A stretch of 64,000 nucleotides of DNA from CAWGCA01 sp963820955. GTDB taxonomy: Bacteria; Pseudomonadota; Gammaproteobacteria; Chromatiales; Chromatiaceae. Under the pieces are notes generated by a model that saw only the letters and a program-made list of their open reading frames with translations, had not been told where the DNA came from and searched no databases. The position numbers and the translations under genes were made by a program. The DNA is taken from positions 6,154 through 70,153 of the forward strand of contig CAWGCA010000018.1 in the NCBI GenBank assembly GCA_963820955.1. Direction: 5' to 3'. This document shows, one piece after another, positions 1 through 9,141 of the stretch (position 1 is the stretch's first letter; the number at the start of each line of letters is the position of its first letter).

Positions 1-291
1 CGGCAGTTTATCAAGGATTTCTATCAGCAGAATGGATTGATGAAGGGGACGATTAAGATTGGTGAGCGCAGCGTCGATCTGAAGAGCGTCGATATGCCGG
101 TACTGAATATTTTCGCCGAGCAGGACCACCTGGTTCCACCGGACGCCTCAAGGCCGTTAAGGAATCTGGTGGGTACCAAAGACTATACAGAGTTGTCCTT
201 TCCGGGCGGCCATATCGGTATATATGTCAGTGGCAAGGCGCAGGCGCAGGTCCCGCCGGCGATTGGTGCCTGGCTCGATGAACGAAGTTGA
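1..291 (+). CDS. phaC: Class III poly(R)-hydroxyalkanoate synthase subunit PhaC, C-terminal part
   Basis: This is the last 96 codons of a gene that enters from the left edge; the frame is open from base 1. The residues match the end of the alpha/beta-hydrolase fold of class III PHA synthases. The stretch VLNIFAEQDHLVPP holds the catalytic aspartate, and FPGGHIGIYVSG holds the catalytic histidine. The catalytic cysteine lies outside the window. PhaC works with PhaE on granule surfaces to polymerise 3-hydroxyacyl-CoA into storage polyester. A palindrome follows at 327-420. Family assignment is firm; class III over class I is inferred from the short, PhaC-like tail. Confidence 0.85.
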   Translation, partial: RQFIKDFYQQNGLMKGTIKIGERSVDLKSVDMPVLNIFAEQDHLVPPDASRPLRNLVGTKDYTELSFPGGHIGIYVSGKAQAQVPPAIGAWLDERS

Positions 292-326
292 GCCTGTTGC
301 ACACCAAGGATTGGTAGTTGGTAGTT

Positions 327-420
327 GGGGTCAGGTCTTGAATCTTGAATCATCGGTATCAAAACCTGATTCCAACCACCTTGGCATCTGCCAATAATTC
401 AAGATTCAAGACCTGACCCC
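327..420. repeat. REP-like palindrome with perfect 24-bp arms
   Basis: The arms 327-350 and 397-420 are exact reverse complements, separated by a 46-base loop. The outer end reads GGGGTCAGGTCTTGAA, a motif often seen in REP-type palindromes handled by IS200-like (RAYT) transposases. It lies between two convergent genes (phaC ends at 291, guaC ends at 424) and could also act as a bidirectional transcription barrier. No transposase is nearby. Confidence 0.7.
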
Positions 421-423
421 CCT

Positions 424-1443
424 CTACAGGATTCGGTGGGGCAGACTTTCGGTCCGTCCCGCCGGGGTTATCAGCACATAGTCCAGTTTGCGTTGCAGTT
501 CCTTGATAGTACTGGCTCCGCCGTAGGTCAGGCCGCTGCGCAGACCTCCGATAATATCGGCGATGATCTCTTCTTCGTCCTCGCGATAGGCGACCTCGGT
601 GGATACGCCCTCCGAGGTCTTCCATTCGGCCATACCGCCGTGGTAATCGTCCTGGACTTCGCTGCTGGCCATTCCGCGATAGACCTTGTATTTGACTTCC
701 AGCCCGGTTTCATCGCGGCGTGACTGGACCTCTCCGGGAGTGGGTTTTGAGCCGGCCAGCATACTGCCGAGCATCAGAAAATCGGCGCCAAAGGCGAGTG
801 CCTTGACCAGATCGCCCGGCGTGCGCATGCCGCCATCCGCGACGATCGATCGGTCGGTTTTCGCACACTCGCGGATGGCGGTTAGATTGGGCACACCGAA
901 GCCGGTTTTTATTCGAGTGGTGCAGACCGAGCCGCCGCCGATGCCGACCTTTATAATATCCGCGCTGCAGGAGGCGAGGTAATCGGCGCCGGCGTAGGTT
1001 GCAACGTTGCCGGCCATGATGCAGGCCTCTTTTCCCAGCATCTCCCGCACATGCTTCAGGGTTCGGCCAACATACTTGGCATGAGCATGAGCTACATCGA
1101 TGCAGAACAGCATGGCTCCCGCATCCCGCAGCGCCTCGGCCCGCTGTAGGTCATCGGTTGAACAGCCGATGGAGACGAAGGTGGGATATTCGCACTCCCG
1201 CCATATGGCCAGATTACGATCGATAGGCATGAAGCGGTGTATTGCACCTATGCCACCATGCCCCCCCATGAAGTTGGCCATCGAAACCTCAGTGATGGTA
1301 TCCATGTTGGAACTCATAATCGGCAGCTCGAGTGCCAGCTTACCGGTTCTGTCGCGCATTGAGATATCGACAACCCGCCGTGATTCCCAGTGATTGTAAG
1401 CCGGCACTAACAGAATATCGTCAAAGGTGATCGCATGAATCAT
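424..1443 (-). CDS. guaC: GMP reductase (IMPDH/GMPR family)
   Basis: The 339-residue protein is a TIM barrel of the IMP dehydrogenase/GMP reductase family with no CBS domains, as expected for GMP reductase, which converts GMP to IMP and ammonia using NADPH. It starts MIHAITFDDILLVP. The catalytic loop GGGSVCTTR carries the nucleophilic cysteine at about residue 174. The phosphate-binding region DGGMRTPGDLVKALAFGAD follows. The frame is open about 78 codons further upstream, but that extension is unlike the family and runs antisense over the next gene, so ATG at 1443 is chosen. Its ribosome-binding site is weak. The gene is convergent with phaC. A CBS-less IMP dehydrogenase is the main alternative. 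Confidence 0.88.
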   Translation of the reverse strand: MIHAITFDDILLVPAYNHWESRRVVDISMRDRTGKLALELPIMSSNMDTITEVSMANFMGGHGGIGAIHRFMPIDRNLAIWRECEYPTFVSIGCSTDDLQRAEALRDAGAMLFCIDVAHAHAKYVGRTLKHVREMLGKEACIMAGNVATYAGADYLASCSADIIKVGIGGGSVCTTRIKTGFGVPNLTAIRECAKTDRSIVADGGMRTPGDLVKALAFGADFLMLGSMLAGSKPTPGEVQSRRDETGLEVKYKVYRGMASSEVQDDYHGGMAEWKTSEGVSTEVAYREDEEEIIADIIGGLRSGLTYGGASTIKELQRKLDYVLITPAGRTESLPHRIL

Positions 1444-1534
1444 TATGGGGGGCCGTCTATCCGGAATGAGGCGGGGACTCCATGCGGATGCTCCCCAACA
1501 GTATAATCTATCGTTGCTTTCCGAACGCGAAAAC

Positions 1535-2641
1535 CTAGTCGCTTTCAGTATAGAGCGGGTAGTCGGTATAGCCCTCGGCCCCGCCGCCGTAGAAGGTGTT
1601 CTGGTCCGCATCGTTGAGTGGCCAGCCTTGGGCCATACGCGCGGGGAGGTCCGGGTTGGCGATGTAAAGTGTGCCAAAGGCGACCAGATCCACCAGGCCA
1701 GAGTCGATCACCTGTTGTGCCCGGTCGACATCATAGCCGCCGCAGATGATGATTGCTCCGGAAAAGGTGTGGCGAAGTTTAGCCAGGAACTGATCCGGGA
1801 TCATGGCCTCACCGAAGGTCCGCTGGTCGTTCAGGTGCAGGTAGGCGATGGCTCGCCGATCGAGCTCCCGGGCGAGATGGAGCAGGGTCGCCGTCATCTC
1901 CGGGTCTTCCGGCATACCGTTGAAACGCCCATTGGGGGAGATGCGCACCCCGACCCGGTCTGCGCCGATACTATCGGCAGCGGCGTCGACGGCCTCTAGA
2001 AGCAAGCGGCATCGATTTTCCGGGGTGCCACCGTAATCGTCCTGGCGGTTGTTTATGCCTGCATTGAGGAACTGATCGAACAGGTAGCCGTTGGCGCCGT
2101 GCACCTCAACACCGTCAAATCCAGCCGTGGCAGCGTTTTCAGCGGCTTGCGCAAACTGCGCAACGATCGTATGAATCTCATCACCGCTGAGGGCATGAGG
2201 CTGGCTCGCAGGGACATAGCCCGGATGGCCCTGATCGTCATAGGCAAAGGTCTGGGTCTCTTTCGGAAGCTGGTCAGTTGGGCCTAGGGGGCTTGCTCCG
2301 TCGGGTTGTAGGGAGACATGAGAGACACGTCCCACATGCCAGATCTGGGCAAAAATCAAGCCGGCTGCCGTATGTACGGCATCGGTGACACCACGCCATC
2401 CTTCGATCTGGTCAGGTGTGTAAATACCAGGTGTCCAAAGGTAGCCTCTGCCCTGTGGCGATACCGGAGTTCCCTCGGTTACGATCAGGCCGGCAGTAGC
2501 GCGCTGAGCGTAGTATTCAGCCATCAAGGAGGTAGGAACATCTCCGTCCCCCGCCCGGCATCTGGTCATGGGGGCCATGATCAGACGATTTTTCAGCCGC
2601 AGCTTTTTCAGGGTGAAGGGTTGGAACAAAGGATGCGCCAT
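1535..2641 (-). CDS. Old yellow enzyme family alkene reductase (NemA-like)
   Basis: The 368-residue protein is an FMN-dependent TIM-barrel oxidoreductase that reduces activated C=C bonds and nitro compounds with NAD(P)H. Visible family signatures are MAHPLFQPFTLKKLRLKNR at the N terminus, MAPMTRCRA, the active-site HGANGYLFDQFL, YGGTPENRCRLL, and the late FMN phosphate loop CGGYD with AFGTLYIANPDLP. The start at 2641 is preferred because AGGACT sits about 8 bases upstream and homologues start here; 16 further codons are open upstream. It lies upstream of guaC with a gap of about 90 bases, so co-transcription is possible. Physiological substrate is unknown. Confidence 0.9.
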   Translation of the reverse strand: MAHPLFQPFTLKKLRLKNRLIMAPMTRCRAGDGDVPTSLMAEYYAQRATAGLIVTEGTPVSPQGRGYLWTPGIYTPDQIEGWRGVTDAVHTAAGLIFAQIWHVGRVSHVSLQPDGASPLGPTDQLPKETQTFAYDDQGHPGYVPASQPHALSGDEIHTIVAQFAQAAENAATAGFDGVEVHGANGYLFDQFLNAGINNRQDDYGGTPENRCRLLLEAVDAAADSIGADRVGVRISPNGRFNGMPEDPEMTATLLHLARELDRRAIAYLHLNDQRTFGEAMIPDQFLAKLRHTFSGAIIICGGYDVDRAQQVIDSGLVDLVAFGTLYIANPDLPARMAQGWPLNDADQNTFYGGGAEGYTDYPLYTESD

Positions 2642-2772
2642 GTCGTGAGTCCTGTCCGATAAAAATGATAACTCAGGATCAAACCACAATCCTGCCGGGT
2701 AGTCGAGCCATCAGACTGTTTGGTTGGAAGGGTGGATTCCAGTGGGAAAGTCGAATTAGGAAGCAAATAACG

Positions 2773-3363
2773 CTATCTCCCCGTTCCAGTTGGGCCGAGT
2801 TTTTTGATTGGCCCGTGCCTGAAGCAGTCGACCGTATGGTCGTTCACCATGCCTACGGCCTGCATGAATGCGTAGCAGATGGTGGTTCCGACAAAACTGA
2901 ACCCCCTTTTCTTCAGGTCTTTACTCATCATGTCAGATTCCCTGGTATGTGTCGGTACATTTTCCAACGACTTCCAGGAATTCTGCCTGGGACTATAATC
3001 CACATAGCGCCAGATGAACTGGTTGAATGTCCCAAACTCCTCCTGGGCGGCGAGAAATCCCCGGGCGTTGCGAATAGCCGATTCTATTTTGAGTCGATTG
3101 CGGATAATTCCCGGGTCGGCGAGCAGACGCTCGGTTTCTGTCTTTCCGTAACCCGCGATCTTTTTGGCATCGAATGCATTGAAGGCAGTACGGTAATTTT
3201 CTCTCTTCCTCAAAACGGTCAGCCAGCTCAGGCCAGCTTGCGCACCTTCGAGCACCAGCATTTCAAAAAGCTTTCGGTCGTCATGCAGGGGTACTCCCCA
3301 ATCATCATCATGGTATGCCATATAAAGGGGGTCAGTACCGCACCAGGAACAGCGCTTTTTCAT
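2773..3363 (-). CDS. tag: DNA-3-methyladenine glycosylase I
   Basis: The 196-residue protein is a full-length Tag enzyme, which removes 3-methyladenine from alkylated DNA at the start of base excision repair. The zinc-binding residues are present: RCSWCG at the N terminus, YHDDDWG with its histidine, and the closing NDHTVDCF with histidine and cysteine. The base-recognition segment LFEMLVLEGAQAGLSW includes the conserved glutamate. ATG at 3363 is favoured by AAGGAG 5-6 bases upstream and by the family N terminus; the longer open frame upstream has no homology that I can see. It is a single gene upstream of the OYE gene. Confidence 0.94.
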   Translation of the reverse strand: MKKRCSWCGTDPLYMAYHDDDWGVPLHDDRKLFEMLVLEGAQAGLSWLTVLRKRENYRTAFNAFDAKKIAGYGKTETERLLADPGIIRNRLKIESAIRNARGFLAAQEEFGTFNQFIWRYVDYSPRQNSWKSLENVPTHTRESDMMSKDLKKRGFSFVGTTICYAFMQAVGMVNDHTVDCFRHGPIKKLGPTGTGR

Positions 3364-3596
3364 GTCTCTCCTTGCCCAAATCTTCGATACGGAGATGGAA
3401 AAACATGGTTTTCGATCGCTTTCGTTTCCGCATACCAGCTGTGGAGGTTTGTCGCCCGGACAGGGCCAACGGTGGAAAAAATAGCCACTATAGAAATGAG
3501 ATGAAAATTGTATACTAAGCATGAGCCAGGGCGAAACTCTCAGCCGTCGAAGTAGAAATCCGCGCAAAACGGGTGTTTTCACAGTGATAGGCGGAA

Positions 3597-3868
3597 CTAG
3601 TACTCCGTCAAGGTAATAACTTAGGATTGCAGCCAGTCGGGAAGCGGTCAGATGCTAGGCGCGCGAGTGCAGGACTAGCCGATGCTAATTCAAACGAGCG
3701 CAACAACGCAGATGGCCGCTTCCCGGCTGGCCCGTAGGGAGCCGCCCAAATGCGCCAATCCTGCGTTGCAGTCCTTGAAAAGGGCATGCCATTCCCTTCG
3801 GACTGCGCCTTGTCTTGACCCATTGGGGTGGCTCTGAATCCTAATTTATTACCTTGACAGAGTACTAG
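3597..3868. mobile_element. Miniature inverted-repeat element with ~32-bp ends
   Basis: The outer 32 bases at 3597-3628 and 3837-3868 are near-perfect reverse complements (CTAGTACTCYGTCAAGG, then TAATA and TTAGGATT). Further complementarity runs inward, so much of the 272 bp could fold. There is no open frame with a plausible start and no transposase. It fills most of the gap between tag and the P-type ATPase gene. This is the only copy in the window; a genome search would show whether it is a dispersed MITE. Confidence 0.65.
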
Positions 3869-3909
3869 CACCTGGGGTTCAAAAAGGTAGTGAAAGAAGA
3901 GGCCGCTCA

Positions 3910-6615
3910 GTGATGGAGAAAAACTCGTGGCACAGTATGGAGGCGGAGACGGTCCTGCGGGAACACCGGGTTGATGCTGCAACCGGATTGAGCCAGAACG
4001 AAATACAGCAGCGACTGGAGGTTTACGGCTTCAATGAACTGGACCAGTCAGAGGAAAGTTCACCTCTGATGCTACTGATCGGCCAGTTTCGCAATGTTAT
4101 GATTCTCGTGCTGTTGGGCGCCGCCGCGCTGTCAGGGGTTGTCGGTGAGTTTCTCGATGCTGTAATCATCCTCGTTATTGTCCTGTTTTCCGCGCTGCTG
4201 GGGTTTGTTCAGGAATACCGTGCAGAGCGCGCGGTCGATGCGCTGCGGCGCATGCTCTCTCCCACGACACGGGTGCTGCGCGACGGCTGCCAGATAGAGA
4301 TACCCTCTATTCAGCTTGTGCCTGGTGACATAGTGCTGTTGGAGGCCGGAGATCGGGCCTGTGCCGATATACGGCTGTTCGAAATCAGTTCCTTGCGCTG
4401 TGATGAGGCGCCATTGACCGGCGAGTCCGAGCCGGTGGGCAAACACTCTGAGGTTGTTACCGAGGATGCGCCGCTCCCTGAACGCGCGAACACCGTTTTC
4501 AGCGGAACGACTGTCACCTACGGAAGGGGCAGGGGGGTGGTGACGGGCACGGGTATGGAAAGCGAATTCGGTCGCATTGCGGGTGAAGTGGCGACCGTGG
4601 AGTTGGGGAAAACGCCGCTGGAGAAACGCACCGCCGAGATCAGTAAATGGCTGGCTGTCATCGCCTTTTCCGTATGCGGGCTTGTGGCGGGGATCAGCGT
4701 GATCCGGGGCGCCGTCACCGGTACGCTGGACCTGGATTTCGTGCTTACCATGACCCTGTTCGCAGTTGCTCTCGCCGTCGCCGCGGTACCTGAGGCGCTG
4801 GCGGCTATCGTGACCGGCGCCCTCGCTATTGGCATGCGATCCATGGCAAAAAAAAATGCCCTGGTAAAACGAATGCCTGCAGTGGAGACCCTCGGTTGTA
4901 CCACCGTAATCTGTTGCGATAAAACGGGTACCCTCACTCGGGGTGAGATGACGGTTCGCCACATTCTATGCGGGAGGCAGGAGGTAGAGGTAACCGGCGT
5001 CGGTTACGCGCCGGAAGGCGAACTGCGGATACCTTCGGGGGCAGGCAATGGCGGTGCTTTGGGACAACTGCTTCAGGCAGGCCTGCTCTGCAATGACTCG
5101 GACCTGGTCCATGAGGAGGATCAGTGGATTATTCGAGGCGATCCTACAGAGGGTGCCTTGCTGGTCGTTGCCGCGAAAGCCGGAATCCAGGTCGGCGACA
5201 GCCGGGCGAAATACCCAAGAGTCGGTGAAGTCCCGTTTGATTCCGAGCGCAAGTGTATGACAACACAGCATCCTTCCGATGAAGGGGGTGTTATCAGTTT
5301 TATGAAAGGTGCCCCCGAGGTCGTGTTGGCGCGCTGTACCTCGATTGCCGAGGGTGAGGCGATACGGGAACTGACAGCGGATGACCGAAGGTTCATCCTC
5401 GATCGCAATGAGCAGATGGCAGGCAAGGCGCTTCGAGTACTCGCTTTAGCCTACCGCGAATCCGGCGATCTCATACCGGGTGACGAAGAAACTCTCGAGA
5501 CGGACATGGTTTTCCTGGGCCTCGTCGGAATGATGGATCCACCCCGTAGTGAGGCCTCGAAGGCGGTGGAGACCTGTATTCAGGTGGGGATTCGCACCGT
5601 GATGATTACCGGTGATCACCGGTTAACGGCAACGGCAATCGCTCGTGAAATCGGTATTTACCGGGATGGAGATCAGGTCGTCGATGGTGAGGAGCTGTCG
5701 AGGATGTCGGAGGCAGAGCTTGAACAGGTCGTAGAGCGTGTCTCCGTATATGCCCGCGTCTCGCCGATGGACAAACTCAAGATAGTCAGGGCATGGAAGG
5801 CGAGGGGTCATGTGGTGGCCATGACCGGTGACGGCATCAACGATGCACCTGCACTGAAACAGGCCGATATCGGAGTGGCGATGGGGATTGCCGGGACGGA
5901 CGTTGCCCGGGAAGCGGCAGATATGATCCTCGCAGACGATAACTTCGCCACCATTGTAACCGCCATCGAACAGGGGCGCTGGATTTACGATAACATTAAA
6001 AAATACCTGGTGTACCTGCTGGAATCGAATATCGCCGAGGTCATAGTCATTGGCGGTATCGTGCTGATGCTGGGGCCTGACTATCTCCCGCTGCTGCCCG
6101 CCGCAATTCTCTACCTCAACCTGGCTACCGATGGGTTGCCCGCGTTGGCACTCGGTATCTCCCCGCCAGATCCCGACATTATGGATCGCCCTCCCAGGTC
6201 GCCGCGCGAGGGTGCGTTCAGTTGGGACGTAAAATCCTTCCTGATACTGGCGGTGGCGATACAGGTGCCCGTCTACTATTGGATCTTCTTTTCCCATCTG
6301 GACGATTGGGAGCATGCTCGGACCATGCTGTTTTTCATGTTTATCGGCGTCGAATTCGTTATCGCCCTCAACTGCCGGTCACTGACATACAGTATCTTTG
6401 CGGTCCCGCCACACAAGTGGCTGGTCATTGCCTTGGTCTGGGAACTGGTATTGATCGCTCTCCTTGTTCAAATTCCCGCGGTCAGAGAGGCCTTCGGTAT
6501 TGCCATTCCCTCGTTGCAAGACCTGATGCTCATCTCCGCCATGGGCCTCATGGTGATGAGCGCGATAGAGGTTACCAAGGTGCTGTTGCGCCGTTATACC
6601 AGGGTAATGCGGTAG
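3910..6615 (+). CDS. Cation-transporting P-type ATPase, probably Ca2+ (P2A type)
   Basis: The 901-residue membrane pump shows the standard order: cation ATPase N-domain (about 1-75), two membrane helices, actuator loop with TGES (about 172), helices 3-4, phosphorylation site CDKTGTLT (Asp near 337), nucleotide domain with KGAPE, hinge TGDGINDAP, and six C-terminal helices. Residues equivalent to the SERCA site II ligands are kept: VPEAL in helix 4, the Asn and Glu of SNIAEV in helix 5, and NLATDGLP in helix 6. Calcium is therefore the best guess, although SERCA's PEGLP has become PEALA. The start is GTG at 3910 or ATG at 3913 behind AGAAGAGG. Other divalent or monovalent cations remain possible. 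Confidence 0.9.
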   Translation: MMEKNSWHSMEAETVLREHRVDAATGLSQNEIQQRLEVYGFNELDQSEESSPLMLLIGQFRNVMILVLLGAAALSGVVGEFLDAVIILVIVLFSALLGFVQEYRAERAVDALRRMLSPTTRVLRDGCQIEIPSIQLVPGDIVLLEAGDRACADIRLFEISSLRCDEAPLTGESEPVGKHSEVVTEDAPLPERANTVFSGTTVTYGRGRGVVTGTGMESEFGRIAGEVATVELGKTPLEKRTAEISKWLAVIAFSVCGLVAGISVIRGAVTGTLDLDFVLTMTLFAVALAVAAVPEALAAIVTGALAIGMRSMAKKNALVKRMPAVETLGCTTVICCDKTGTLTRGEMTVRHILCGRQEVEVTGVGYAPEGELRIPSGAGNGGALGQLLQAGLLCNDSDLVHEEDQWIIRGDPTEGALLVVAAKAGIQVGDSRAKYPRVGEVPFDSERKCMTTQHPSDEGGVISFMKGAPEVVLARCTSIAEGEAIRELTADDRRFILDRNEQMAGKALRVLALAYRESGDLIPGDEETLETDMVFLGLVGMMDPPRSEASKAVETCIQVGIRTVMITGDHRLTATAIAREIGIYRDGDQVVDGEELSRMSEAELEQVVERVSVYARVSPMDKLKIVRAWKARGHVVAMTGDGINDAPALKQADIGVAMGIAGTDVAREAADMILADDNFATIVTAIEQGRWIYDNIKKYLVYLLESNIAEVIVIGGIVLMLGPDYLPLLPAAILYLNLATDGLPALALGISPPDPDIMDRPPRSPREGAFSWDVKSFLILAVAIQVPVYYWIFFSHLDDWEHARTMLFFMFIGVEFVIALNCRSLTYSIFAVPPHKWLVIALVWELVLIALLVQIPAVREAFGIAIPSLQDLMLISAMGLMVMSAIEVTKVLLRRYTRVMR

Positions 6616-6864
6616 CCGTATGGCATGATGCTAAGACTCCCTCTCCCGGGGCAATTGCAGCTTTTACCGAATCTCAATGCTATCAATTTATTGATTCGCA
6701 ACGAACGGATATACACCCGGCTCTCAAAAAGCCTGATTGCGGACAAACGAACACATTTTGCCTTTTCTGGACAAGTATTTCGCTTCTATCTCTCACGACG
6801 ACAGGACCACCCTCCTCGTGGCCCTGCCCCGAACACTCACCTTGCGCACGGTCGATACGCCGCA

Positions 6865-7362
6865 TCATTCAACCGCGATTTTCCGCTGCGCTGACTTCTC
6901 TGCCTTCGGCAGCCGCACCTCAAGCACGCCATCCTTGAAGTCTGCCTTCACATCTTCCTCGGCGACCCCTTCCGGCAGGTCGATCGTTCGGCTGAAGGAA
7001 CCGTGCCTGATTTCGGATCGGTAATAGTCGTCCTTGCGCTCCTCTTCCTTGTGACGAGTTTTTCCCTTAATCGTCACGGTGTTTCCCCTGAGATTGACTT
7101 CAAGGTCCTTCTTCTCCACCCCGGGCAGCTCGGCGCGTAACAGAATCTCCTTTTCCCTGTCGATCATATCGACCCGTGGCGCCCTCAGATCAAAATCCCG
7201 CTCTCCGAACAGTCTCCAATCAGGGAATACCTCGGGGAACGACCGCAGCCACCCCCGGTGAAACAGCGCATCAAACATGCGATCCATCTCTTCAAATGGA
7301 TGCATAACTTCGTGTTCTGATTTCGCTTCTTTTGTGATGATATCTTTATCTCTGGTTTTCAT
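6865..7362 (-). CDS. Small heat shock protein, Hsp20 family
   Basis: The 165-residue protein has a charged N-terminal region followed by an alpha-crystallin domain (about residues 65-160) with the marks RVDMIDREKEILLRAELPGV, RSEIRHGSFSRTIDLPEGV and the closing FKDGVLEVRLPK. It is an ATP-independent holdase that keeps unfolding proteins soluble. The ATG at 7362 follows AAGGAG with a 7-base spacer; an ATG seven codons upstream has no such site. It is convergent with the P-type ATPase gene and transcribed alone. A heat-shock-like -35 box lies upstream. Confidence 0.93.
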   Translation of the reverse strand: MKTRDKDIITKEAKSEHEVMHPFEEMDRMFDALFHRGWLRSFPEVFPDWRLFGERDFDLRAPRVDMIDREKEILLRAELPGVEKKDLEVNLRGNTVTIKGKTRHKEEERKDDYYRSEIRHGSFSRTIDLPEGVAEEDVKADFKDGVLEVRLPKAEKSAQRKIAVE

Positions 7363-7395
7363 GACAGCTCTCCTTTTCTCCATTCGTCCTACCTT

Positions 7396-7426
7396 TTATA
7401 TAGTCCCGAAACAGACCTTTTTCAAG
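7396..7426 (-). promoter_or_regulatory. Candidate heat-shock (sigma-32-like) promoter of hsp20
   Basis: On the minus strand CTTGAAA (7426-7420) matches the sigma-32 -35 consensus. About 15 bases on is ACTATAT, followed by AAAAGG, which is an imperfect -10. The position, 35-60 bases before the Hsp20 start, fits a heat-inducible promoter. The -10 departs from CCCCAT, so overlap with a sigma-70 promoter is possible. Confidence 0.45.
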
Positions 7427-8223
7427 GGCTAAAAATGCAATAAAATTACCAATAAAACAATAAGATACAAGATCGTTGTTCATGGGTGAAATTAGCCGGT
7501 GGTGAAAGATTGCGTTGATCGTTTATCTTCAAGCCCCGGTCGTCTGCAGATCGATCCCTTTTGTATCATTACAGCCAATGAAAAAGTCCCGGAAAGAGGT
7601 TTTTATATGTGGTTTTGGTGGGGGCCACAGAAGATGGCCTAGTGGGCCATGCGGGAAACGTCAACGGGAAGAGACTTGGAACCCCCCGGCTTACCGGATT
7701 ACAGGAATCTACCATCATTCGCCTTTCCGGGGAGACAGCCGGACGGCTATGTCCCGGATGGCTGGGTCGGCAGCGGTAGGTAATTCTTTGATCTTTTGTC
7801 AAACCGTTAAAGACGGGGTCGTCAGATCAGACGGCAGGCTTTATTTTGTTTCCCCTGGAGAGAAACTGATACGGATTGACGGGGCGTGCATAGGGAATTT
7901 TACGTGCAAAATCAATCATTCGCGGGTTATAGTACTCACCAGGTAACCACATATAGTGGTGTTGCTTTTGTGGTGAAGCCAGGATCTATTTTTAATCATT
8001 TCGTAGTGGAACCAGACCTGGGGCGAATGAAGTCTGTATTTATTGCTGAATTGATAGTATAGCGAGCCTCAAGTCGGGACAGAAATGTCAGCCCCTGTAG
8101 TCATGGGCATGACGCTGACTGGCTGAAGCTCAGCAAAAAATTTTTCCAAAGGTAGATTCATCTGTAGAGATCAGATTGGCCGTAAAGAATAATCCAAAGA
8201 TGGTGATGAAGGAGAGTTGTGAC
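7427..8223. other. Intergenic stretch with no supported gene
   Basis: About 800 bases between hsp20 and the HTH gene. Open frames exist (for example 7515-7946 on the plus strand) but show no ribosome-binding site, no recognisable motif and no coding bias. No repeat family of the window is present here. AAGGAG at 8209-8214 is the ribosome-binding site of the next gene. Confidence 0.5.
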
Positions 8224-8880
8224 GTGATCGACGATATTGAAAATCTCAGAGCAGTGTTTGCGAAGCTTGTCGCCTATCGCGACAAAGAAGATAAGCCGCT
8301 TACCCAGCAGGCGATGGCGGACCAATTGAATGCCGATGGTGTGCTCTCTCTGTCAGGCAAATCGTGGAGCAAATATTCCGTGCGCCGAATCCTGAAAAAA
8401 TTTGATTTTCAGGATTCTGCTAGTATCACCTCAGGCGGTCGGGTCAAAGCAAAAAAGGAGGCGATCAGCAAACAAAGCATGAAGGAACCAGCTGAAGAGG
8501 GCCTCAAGGAGACCGCGCCTTTGCGGCAGTGGAGTTATTATGAATCGATCAGGGCGGTGGTGGAAGAGTTGCTTCAAAAGCCCTATACCAATGAGAGTAT
8601 TGCTCGCGAATTGAATAAAAAATCCATAGCCACAACCACCGGAGCGCCTTGGGATTCCACTTCAGCGGCACGTGCAGTCAAAGCACTGGGCTCGAAGGCC
8701 ACACCGTCGCAAGTCAGCGACGATGAGATTCGGGATAGAATAAGGAAGGGTTGGTACGATACGGAATGGGAACGCTTTGTCGCAGTTCCTGTAAAGAAAA
8801 AGAAGAAGGATAAGATCAAAAAAGAATCAGGGTATGAGACTAAGCAAAAAAAGAAAAAGAAGAAAAAAGACAAGAAATAA
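8224..8880 (+). CDS. Duplicated recombinase-type helix-turn-helix protein with polylysine tail
   Basis: I do not recognise a named family. The 218-residue protein contains two similar helical units. The first (about 25-60) has MADQLNADGVLSLSGKSWS and YSVRRIL; the second (about 125-165) has IARELNKKSIATTTGAPWD and SAARAVKAL. Both resemble the helix-turn-helix of the large serine recombinase domain, which reads 'A..LN..GI.T..G..W....V..IL'. No catalytic resolvase domain is present. The last 45 residues are almost all Lys/Glu, ending in runs of lysine, suggesting non-specific nucleic-acid binding. GTG at 8224 is chosen because AAGGAG lies 9 bases upstream; ATG codons at 8200 and 8206 or TTG at 8176 are alternatives. 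Inference: a nucleoid-associated or regulatory DNA-binding protein. Confidence 0.7.
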   Translation: MIDDIENLRAVFAKLVAYRDKEDKPLTQQAMADQLNADGVLSLSGKSWSKYSVRRILKKFDFQDSASITSGGRVKAKKEAISKQSMKEPAEEGLKETAPLRQWSYYESIRAVVEELLQKPYTNESIARELNKKSIATTTGAPWDSTSAARAVKALGSKATPSQVSDDEIRDRIRKGWYDTEWERFVAVPVKKKKKDKIKKESGYETKQKKKKKKKDKK

Positions 8881-9141
8881 TAATCTTGTCGAATTGTTAT
8901 CGGGCTACTCTTTGAAGCTTGGGAGCGACTTTCAGATCGATTGGATAAGCTTCGACAGATAGAGTATCGGTAGCAGGAGATGCGGAAAGTGTTTCATTGT
9001 GCTTAATCGGGAAACGGTATCGATCGTGACTTCAAACAGAAGCTGCCTCTGGATGGATCGTAAAGGATGATGTAGTGGTTGCAATCGATAACGTTCGCCG
9101 GGGCACACCGGTTATTTAATCAAAATCTTAGGGAATGCAAT

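Noticed and set aside
1445..1999. 184-codon plus-strand frame over the old yellow enzyme gene
   Set aside because: It is a shadow on the strand opposite to a clear enzyme; low codon support.
7515..7946. 143-codon plus-strand frame in the gap after hsp20
   Set aside because: No ribosome-binding site, no motif, and the composition does not look coding.
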